This document shows positions 58,948-64,000 of a DNA stretch of 64,000 nucleotides, one piece after another. The notes beneath the pieces are model-generated. The model was not told where the DNA came from. It searched no databases and was given only the letters and a program-made list of their open reading frames with translations. Position numbers and translations under genes: made by a program. Each line of letters starts with the position of its first letter. Position 1 is the first letter of the stretch. The stretch comes from Mycobacterium sp. HUMS_12744610 (GTDB taxonomy: Bacteria > Actinomycetota > Actinomycetes > Mycobacteriales > Mycobacteriaceae), in assembly GCF_041206865.1 (NCBI RefSeq), contig NZ_JBGEDP010000001.1, positions 5,580,001 through 5,644,000 on the forward strand, written 5' to 3'.

Positions 58948-58975
58948 GCACCAAGAGTAACGACTTCGCGGAGTA

Positions 58976-60133
58976 TCAGCGCCCGCACGCCCGGCTGCGG
59001 CCCTTCATCGCCGCCACGCGCACCACCGACTCGTTGACTGCCGGCATCGCCAGTTCGCCGGCGGCGACCGCCTTGTCGAGCCGGTCGAGCACCGCGGGAA
59101 CCTCCGCCGTGGTGACCCACAGCGCGACGTCGGTGCCCGCCTGCAGGCTGCGCAGTACCGCCTCGGCGACGCCGTAGCGATCGGAGATCGCGGCCATGCT
59201 CGACAGGTCGTCGCTGAACACCGGGCCGTTGAACGCCGGGCCGCCATAGCCGGTGCCGTCGCGCAGCAACTGCACCGCAGGCCTGCTGAGGCTGGCCGGG
59301 ACGCCGTCGGTCAGCCCGGGAACCTGCAGGTGTCCCATCATCACCGCGACCGGGGCCGCCTTCACCAACGTCCGGTAGGGCACCAGGTCGGCGGTTTGCA
59401 GCTCGCTCAGCGGCGGCGTCACCACCCCACCCGAATGCGAGTCGCCGGAGCCGTGCCCGTGCCCGGGGAAATGCTTGAGCACCGGCAGCAACCCGGCGTC
59501 GCGCAGGCCCTGCGCGTACGCGCCGGCGTAGTCGGTGACCGTCTTCGGGTCGCTGCCGAACGAGCGGTCGCCGATCACGGAATCGTCGGGGGCGTCGGTG
59601 ACGTCGACCACCGGGGCGAAGTCGACGGTGATGCCGAGTTCGCGCATCTTCTTGCCACGCTCGGCAGCCAGGTCGTGTACCTGCGCGACGGTCTGCGTCC
59701 GGGCCAGCACCCGGGGTGAGGGGGACGACCCGATCAGCGACCTCAAGCGGGACACCCGGCCGCCCTCCTCGTCGACGCTGACCGCCAGCGGCAGCGGACC
59801 CGCGTGCGCGGCGATGTCGGCCAGGGGCCCCCGGAAGATCGACAGGTCCGTCCAGCTGCCGATGAAGATGCCGCCGACGTGGTATCCGTCGACGACTTCC
59901 CGGGCGTCGTCGGCGTTCTTCACCCCCACCATCAACAGCTGCGCCAGCTTGTCGCGGGTCGACAGCTGGGCCGTGGGGTCGCCGCAGGCCGGCGCGGGAG
60001 CGGGCTTGGCCGCCGCGCCCGAGGAGGCGGCGGGGGGCCGTGCGGCGTGCTGGCCGCAGCCCGCCACCAGCGCGCCCGCCATTACCGATGCTGCGGCCAG
60101 CGCGGCCAGGGTGCGCGGAAAAGGCATCGGCAC
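58976..60133 (-). CDS. lpqI: lipoprotein beta-hexosaminidase LpqI (GH3, NagZ type)
   Basis: This 385-residue lipoprotein has a signal peptide with the lipobox LVAGC (cysteine at residue 26). The glycoside hydrolase family 3 domain contains the catalytic loop KHFPGHGHGSGDSH near residue 230 and the nucleophile Asp in VFSDDLSSMAA near 310. It removes N-acetylglucosamine from muropeptides during cell-wall recycling. Corresponds to Rv0237, next to aftD. Confidence 0.93.
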   Translation of the reverse strand: MPMPFPRTLAALAAASVMAGALVAGCGQHAARPPAASSGAAAKPAPAPACGDPTAQLSTRDKLAQLLMVGVKNADDAREVVDGYHVGGIFIGSWTDLSIFRGPLADIAAHAGPLPLAVSVDEEGGRVSRLRSLIGSSPSPRVLARTQTVAQVHDLAAERGKKMRELGITVDFAPVVDVTDAPDDSVIGDRSFGSDPKTVTDYAGAYAQGLRDAGLLPVLKHFPGHGHGSGDSHSGGVVTPPLSELQTADLVPYRTLVKAAPVAVMMGHLQVPGLTDGVPASLSRPAVQLLRDGTGYGGPAFNGPVFSDDLSSMAAISDRYGVAEAVLRSLQAGTDVALWVTTAEVPAVLDRLDKAVAAGELAMPAVNESVVRVAAMKGRSRACGR

Positions 60134-60250
60134 ATGGTGTCACGGCCCCGTCCGGGGCTCCGGTCTCGGGGCGCGCCGCGTGACGTTTGACGCCCGATCC
60201 CCGGGGCATTCCACGGGGGATTCACAGGGACGAAACCCAAGGAGCCACCA

Positions 60251-60448
60251 ATGACCAGGCTGCTGCTGGCCGCCGCGGCCAGCATGGTGGCGGGTCTCTC
60301 GATCGGCGCCGTCACGACCGTCGGCGTCACGCTCGCCGTGGCGGACCACGACATGGCGCCCGCGCAGGCGCCGCCCGCCCCGGCCCGCCCCGCCGTCGTG
60401 CAGTACGGCGACCGGTGTGGTCACGGGCAGGATTGCCCGCGGCCGTGA
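60251..60448 (+). CDS. small membrane protein, DUF2613 type
   Basis: This 65-residue protein, MTRLLLAAAASMVAGLSIGA to CGHGQDCPRP, has one N-terminal hydrophobic helix, a Pro-rich segment and a short tail QYGDRCGHGQDC. It has AAGGAG upstream. It resembles the next gene in its helix and its YG(D/N)R ending, so the two look like diverged tandem copies of the Rv0236A family. Two cysteines in the tail are unique to this copy. Confidence 0.72.
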   Translation: MTRLLLAAAASMVAGLSIGAVTTVGVTLAVADHDMAPAQAPPAPARPAVVQYGDRCGHGQDCPRP

Positions 60449-60501
60449 GGCGACCCGTCTGCTAGGTTGGCGCTAGGTCTGCACGTCCCGAGGAGCCCCC
60501 G

Positions 60502-60675
60502 ATGAACAGGATCGTCGCGCCCGCCGCCGCCAGCGTGGTGGTGGGTCTGTTGCTGGGTGCGGCAGCGACTTTCGGGGTGACGTTGATGGTGCAGCAGGAC
60601 ACGAAGCCGCCACTTCCCGGGGGCGATCCGCAGTCGTCAGTGCTCAACCGGGTCGAGTACGGCAACCGTAGCTGA
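60502..60675 (+). CDS. small membrane protein, DUF2613 (Rv0236A type)
   Basis: ATG 60502, with GAGGAG about 8 bases upstream, gives 57 residues, MNRIVAPAAASVVVGLLLGA to NRVEYGNRS. It has one N-terminal membrane helix and a polar extracytoplasmic tail (PPLPGGDPQSSVLNRVEYGN). It matches the small gene found just before aftD in mycobacteria. Its function is unknown. Confidence 0.85.
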   Translation: MNRIVAPAAASVVVGLLLGAAATFGVTLMVQQDTKPPLPGGDPQSSVLNRVEYGNRS

Positions 60676-60748
60676 CCCGGCGCGGACGCGGGCCGGTGCG
60701 CCGGTCCCGCCCCCGCCGGCCGCCCCGCTGTCCCGGCTGTGGCTGCTC

Positions 60749-63700
60749 TTGGCCGCCGCATTCGCGCTGGCGTTGACGTTCGCCCAGTCCCCCGGCCGGA
60801 TCTCCCCCGACACCAAACTCGACCTGACCGCCAACCCCCTGCGGTTTCTGGGCCGCGCGACCAGCCTGTGGAACAGCGACCTACCGTTCGGCCAGGCGCA
60901 GAACCAGGCCTACGGCTACCTGTTCCCGCACGGCACCTTCTTCCTGGCCGGCCACCTGCTGGGGATACCCGGCTGGGCGACTCAGCGCCTGTGGTGGGCG
61001 CTGCTGCTCGCCGCGGGTTTCTGGGGGGTTCTGCGGGTCGCCGAGGCGCTGGGCGTCGGCAGCCCGGCATCCCGGGTGATCGCCGCGGCCGCGTTCGCGC
61101 TGTCGCCGCGGGTACTGACCACGCTCGGGTCGATCTCGTCGGAAACGCTGCCGATGATGCTGGCGCCCTGGGTGCTGCTGCCGACGATCCTGGCACTGCG
61201 GGGTCGCTCCGGCAGGTCCGTGCGGGCGCTGGCCGGGCAGGCCGGGCTGGCGGTCGCGTTGATGGGTGCGGTCAACGCCATCGCGACGCTGGCCGGCTGC
61301 CTGCCCGCGGTGATCTGGTGGGCCTGCCACCGGCCGAACCGGCTGTGGTGGCGCTACACCGGGTGGTGGGCGCTCTCGGTGACGCTGGCGGTGCTGTGGT
61401 GGGTGGTGGCGCTGGCCCAGCTGCACGCCATCAGTCCCCCCTTCCTGGACTTCATCGAATCCTCGGGCGTGACCACCCAGTGGTCGTCGCTGACCGAGAT
61501 CCTGCGCGGCACCGACAGCTGGACCCCGTTCGTCGCGCCGAGCGCCACCGCGGGCGCGCCGCTGGTGACCGGGTCGGCGGCCATCCTGGGCACCTGCCTG
61601 GTCGCGGCGGCCGGGCTGGCCGGGCTGGCCGGTTTCGACAACGGCGGGGGCATGCCCGCGCGGGGCCGGCTGGTGACGATGCTGCTGGTCGGTGTGCTGC
61701 TGATGGCCGCGGGCTACAGCGGGGGGCTGGGATCGCCCCTGGCGCATCAGGTGCAGGCGTTCCTGGACGCCGGCGGCGCGCCGCTGCGCAACGTGCACAA
61801 GCTGGAATCGGTCGTGCGGATCCCGGTGGCGCTGGGCATCGCCCAGTTGCTGGGCCGGGTGCCCCTTCCCGGTTTCAGCCCGGCGCGGGTGTGGCTGCGG
61901 GCGTTCGCCCACCCGGAACGCGACAGGCGGGTCGCGGTCGCGATCGTGGTGTTCACGGCGCTGCTGGTCAGCACGTCGCTGGCCTGGACCGGCCGGCTGA
62001 CCCCGCCCGGCGCGTTCACCGCGATACCGCGCTACTGGCAGGACGCCGCCGCGTGGCTCGACGAGCACAACACCGGGACGCCGCGGCCCGGGCGCGTGCT
62101 CGTGGTGCCCGGGGCGCCGTTTGCCACCCAGGTGTGGGGCACCAGCCACGACGAGCCGTTGCAGGTGCTCGGCGACAGCCCGTGGGGGGTGCGCGACTCC
62201 ATCCCGCTGACGCCGCCGCAAACCATCCGGGCGCTGGATTCGGTGCAACGCCTGTTCGCCGCCGGGCGTCCGTCGGCCGGACTCGCCGACACCCTTGCGC
62301 GCCAGGGCATTTCGTATCTGGTGCTGCGCAACGACCTGGATCCCGACACCTCGCGCTCGGCGCGCCCCATCCTGGTGCACCGCGCCGTCGAGGGGTCGCC
62401 GCGCCTGGCGAAGGTGGCGCAGTTCGGCGCGCCGGTGGGCCCCGGCTCCGTGGCGGGCTTCGTCGCCGACAGCGGACTGCGGCCGCGCTATCCCGCGGTC
62501 GAGATCTACCGGGTGGAGGTGGCCGGCGACCCCGGCGCGCCCTACTTCGCCGACACCGACGGGCTGGGCCGCGTCGACGGCGGGCCCGAGGTGCTGCTGC
62601 GCCTCGACGAGCGCCGGCGGCTGCGGGGACAGCCCGCACTGGGCCCGGTGCTGATGACCGCGGACGCCCGGCGCGCCGGCCTGCCGACACCGCTCGTGAC
62701 CGTCACCGACACCCCGGTGGCCCGCGAAACCGACTACGGCCGGGTGGACCAGCACTCCTCGGCCGTAAGGGCGGCCGGCGACACCCGGCACACCTTCAAC
62801 CGGGTGCCCGACTACCCGGCGCCCGGCGCCGAAGTGGTGTACGGCGCCTGGACCGGCGGCCGCGTCACCGTGTCCAGTTCCTCGTCGGACGCCACGGCGA
62901 TGCCCGACGTCGCCCCGGCCACCTCCCCCGCCGCCGCGGTCGACGGCGACCCGGCGACCGCCTGGGTGTCCAACGGATTGCAGGCCGCCGTCGGGCAGTG
63001 GTTCCAGGTCGACTTCGACCATCCGCTGACCAACGCGGTCATCACCGTGACGCCCAGCCCGACCGCCGTCGGCGCCCAGGTGCGCCGCATCCTGGTCGAA
63101 ACCGCCACCGGCAGCACCACGTTGCGATTCGACAAGGCCGGCGAGCCGCTCACCGCCGCACTGCCCTACGGCGAGACCCCGTGGGTGCGGATCACCGCGG
63201 CCGGCACCGACAACGGGTCCTCCGGCGTGCAGTTCGGCATCACCGAGCTGTCGATCACCCAGTACGACGCGTCGGGCTTCGCCCATCCCGTCGACCTGCG
63301 CCACACCGCTCTGGTTCCGGCGCCGCCGCCGGGCGCGGCCGTCGCGGGCTGGGACCTGGGCCCGGAACTGCTCGGCCGGCCGGGATGCGCCCCGGCGCCG
63401 GACAGCGTGCGCTGCGCGGCGTCGATGGCGCTGGTGGCCGAGGAGCCGGTCACCGTCAGCCGCACCCTGGCCGTGCCGAAGCCGACGTCGGTGACCCCGA
63501 CGGTGTGGGTGCGGCCCCGGCAGGGACCCAAGCTGGCCGATCTGATCGCCGAGCCGAATACCACTCGGGCACAGGGCGATGCCGACACGGTGGACGTCCT
63601 GGGCTCCGCGTACGCGGCCACCGACGGCGACCCGGCCACCGCGTGGACGGCGCCGCAGCGGCTGGTGCAGCACAAAGTCCCGCCGACGCTGACCCTCACC

Positions 63701-64000
63701 CTGCCGCGGCCCACCGAGGTGACCGGGCTGCGCGTGGTGCCCAGCGGCGCGGCGCTACCGGCGCGCCCGACGCTGGTGGCCGTCAACCTGGGCGACGGCC
63801 CCCAGGTCCGAGAGGTGAAAGCCGACGGGGCCCAGACGGTTTCGCTGCACCCACGCGTCACCGGCACCGTCACCGTCAGCCTGCTGCACTGGCAGGACGT
63901 CATCGACCGCAACGCGCTGGGATTCGACCAGCTCAAACCCCCGGGGCTGGCCGAGATCACGGTCCTCGGCGCCGACGGCAGGCCGATCGCGCCCGCCGAC
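60749..64000 (+). CDS. aftD: arabinofuranosyltransferase AftD (3' end beyond window)
   Basis: A frame open from 60587 to the right edge encodes the N-terminal 1084 or so residues of the large membrane arabinosyltransferase. Marks are TFAQSPGRISPDTKLDLTAN with the catalytic-loop acidic residues, GTFFLAGHLLGIPGWATQRL, many membrane helices, and periplasmic carbohydrate-binding-like regions (DGDPATAWVSNGLQAAVGQW and DGDPATAWTAPQRLVQHKVP). It adds arabinofuranose to arabinogalactan and lipoarabinomannan. No ATG or GTG lies in frame; TTG 60749 is the first standard start, and the family start would align near 60722. Confidence 0.9.
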   Translation, partial: MAAAFALALTFAQSPGRISPDTKLDLTANPLRFLGRATSLWNSDLPFGQAQNQAYGYLFPHGTFFLAGHLLGIPGWATQRLWWALLLAAGFWGVLRVAEALGVGSPASRVIAAAAFALSPRVLTTLGSISSETLPMMLAPWVLLPTILALRGRSGRSVRALAGQAGLAVALMGAVNAIATLAGCLPAVIWWACHRPNRLWWRYTGWWALSVTLAVLWWVVALAQLHAISPPFLDFIESSGVTTQWSSLTEILRGTDSWTPFVAPSATAGAPLVTGSAAILGTCLVAAAGLAGLAGFDNGGGMPARGRLVTMLLVGVLLMAAGYSGGLGSPLAHQVQAFLDAGGAPLRNVHKLESVVRIPVALGIAQLLGRVPLPGFSPARVWLRAFAHPERDRRVAVAIVVFTALLVSTSLAWTGRLTPPGAFTAIPRYWQDAAAWLDEHNTGTPRPGRVLVVPGAPFATQVWGTSHDEPLQVLGDSPWGVRDSIPLTPPQTIRALDSVQRLFAAGRPSAGLADTLARQGISYLVLRNDLDPDTSRSARPILVHRAVEGSPRLAKVAQFGAPVGPGSVAGFVADSGLRPRYPAVEIYRVEVAGDPGAPYFADTDGLGRVDGGPEVLLRLDERRRLRGQPALGPVLMTADARRAGLPTPLVTVTDTPVARETDYGRVDQHSSAVRAAGDTRHTFNRVPDYPAPGAEVVYGAWTGGRVTVSSSSSDATAMPDVAPATSPAAAVDGDPATAWVSNGLQAAVGQWFQVDFDHPLTNAVITVTPSPTAVGAQVRRILVETATGSTTLRFDKAGEPLTAALPYGETPWVRITAAGTDNGSSGVQFGITELSITQYDASGFAHPVDLRHTALVPAPPPGAAVAGWDLGPELLGRPGCAPAPDSVRCAASMALVAEEPVTVSRTLAVPKPTSVTPTVWVRPRQGPKLADLIAEPNTTRAQGDADTVDVLGSAYAATDGDPATAWTAPQRLVQHKVPPTLTLTLPRPTEVTGLRVVPSGAALPARPTLVAVNLGDGPQVREVKADGAQTVSLHPRVTGTVTVSLLHWQDVIDRNALGFDQLKPPGLAEITVLGADGRPIAPAD

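Noticed and set aside
60881..63673. 930-codon minus-strand frame opposite aftD
   Set aside because: The plus frame matches AftD throughout; the minus frame is Arg/Gly/Pro-rich shadow sequence.

Overview
This window is high-GC mycobacterial DNA. Its genes match, family by family and largely in order, the Mycobacterium tuberculosis block Rv0236c-Rv0286, read in the opposite orientation. PE/PPE proteins, ESX-3, arabinan synthesis (AftD), KipI/KipA-type PxpB/PxpC and NirBD all point to a slow-growing Mycobacterium. The IS1182-type element and the extra PPE genes would fit an M. avium complex-like species, but that is inference. Locus comparisons are from memory of the families; no search was run.

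Layout. (1) 1-8240, minus strand: the ESX-3 operon eccA3-eccB3-eccC3-PE5-PPE4 (PPE4 runs off the left edge), with an IdeR-like iron box cluster in front of eccA3. (2) 8369-16965: an accessory stretch with two PPE genes of PPW and MPTR type, a cupin hydroxylase plus sulfotransferase pair, an Rv0281-type methyltransferase, and a PPE-PPW gene behind a cobalamin riboswitch. (3) 17059-22422: a zinc-starvation island. A CobW-like gene and rpmE2 diverge from zinc-free L28, L33, S14 and S18 and a Cys-rich protein that may be the ribosome-hibernation recruiter Mrf. A third PPE-PPW gene with its own Zur-like palindrome follows. (4) 22497-24830: vapBC, a DUF2236 oxygenase and its divergent TetR. (5) 24850-37497: fadE6, fadD2, a LigD-type polymerase, an FecB2-like lipoprotein and pxpBC, interspersed with decayed genes (membrane protein, VOC protein, hydrolase, NarU-type carrier, aac(2')). 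(6) 37849-43855: nitrate/nitrite genes narK3, HemD-OmpR fusion, and nirBD on the other strand. (7) 44071-50987: hsp20/acr2 with a HspR box, an IS1182-family element, the Rv0250c-type gene, the Sdh1 operon and a flavin reductase. (8) 51246-57025: fatty-acid genes fadE5, fadA2, fabG4 and htdX, with a shared candidate operator. (9) 57032-64000: ClC channel, TetR, lpqI, two DUF2613 membrane peptides, and aftD running off the right edge.

How it works together. The left third looks like a metal and cofactor response cluster. Iron (IdeR box on ESX-3), zinc (Zur boxes on the ribosomal switch operon and a PPE gene) and cobalamin (riboswitch on another PPE gene) each have a readable control element within about 14 kb, and three of the outputs involve PPE proteins or the ESX-3 secretion system. 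The right two thirds is ordinary conserved metabolism with several gene losses and one IS insertion abutting the start of the Rv0250c-sdh operon.
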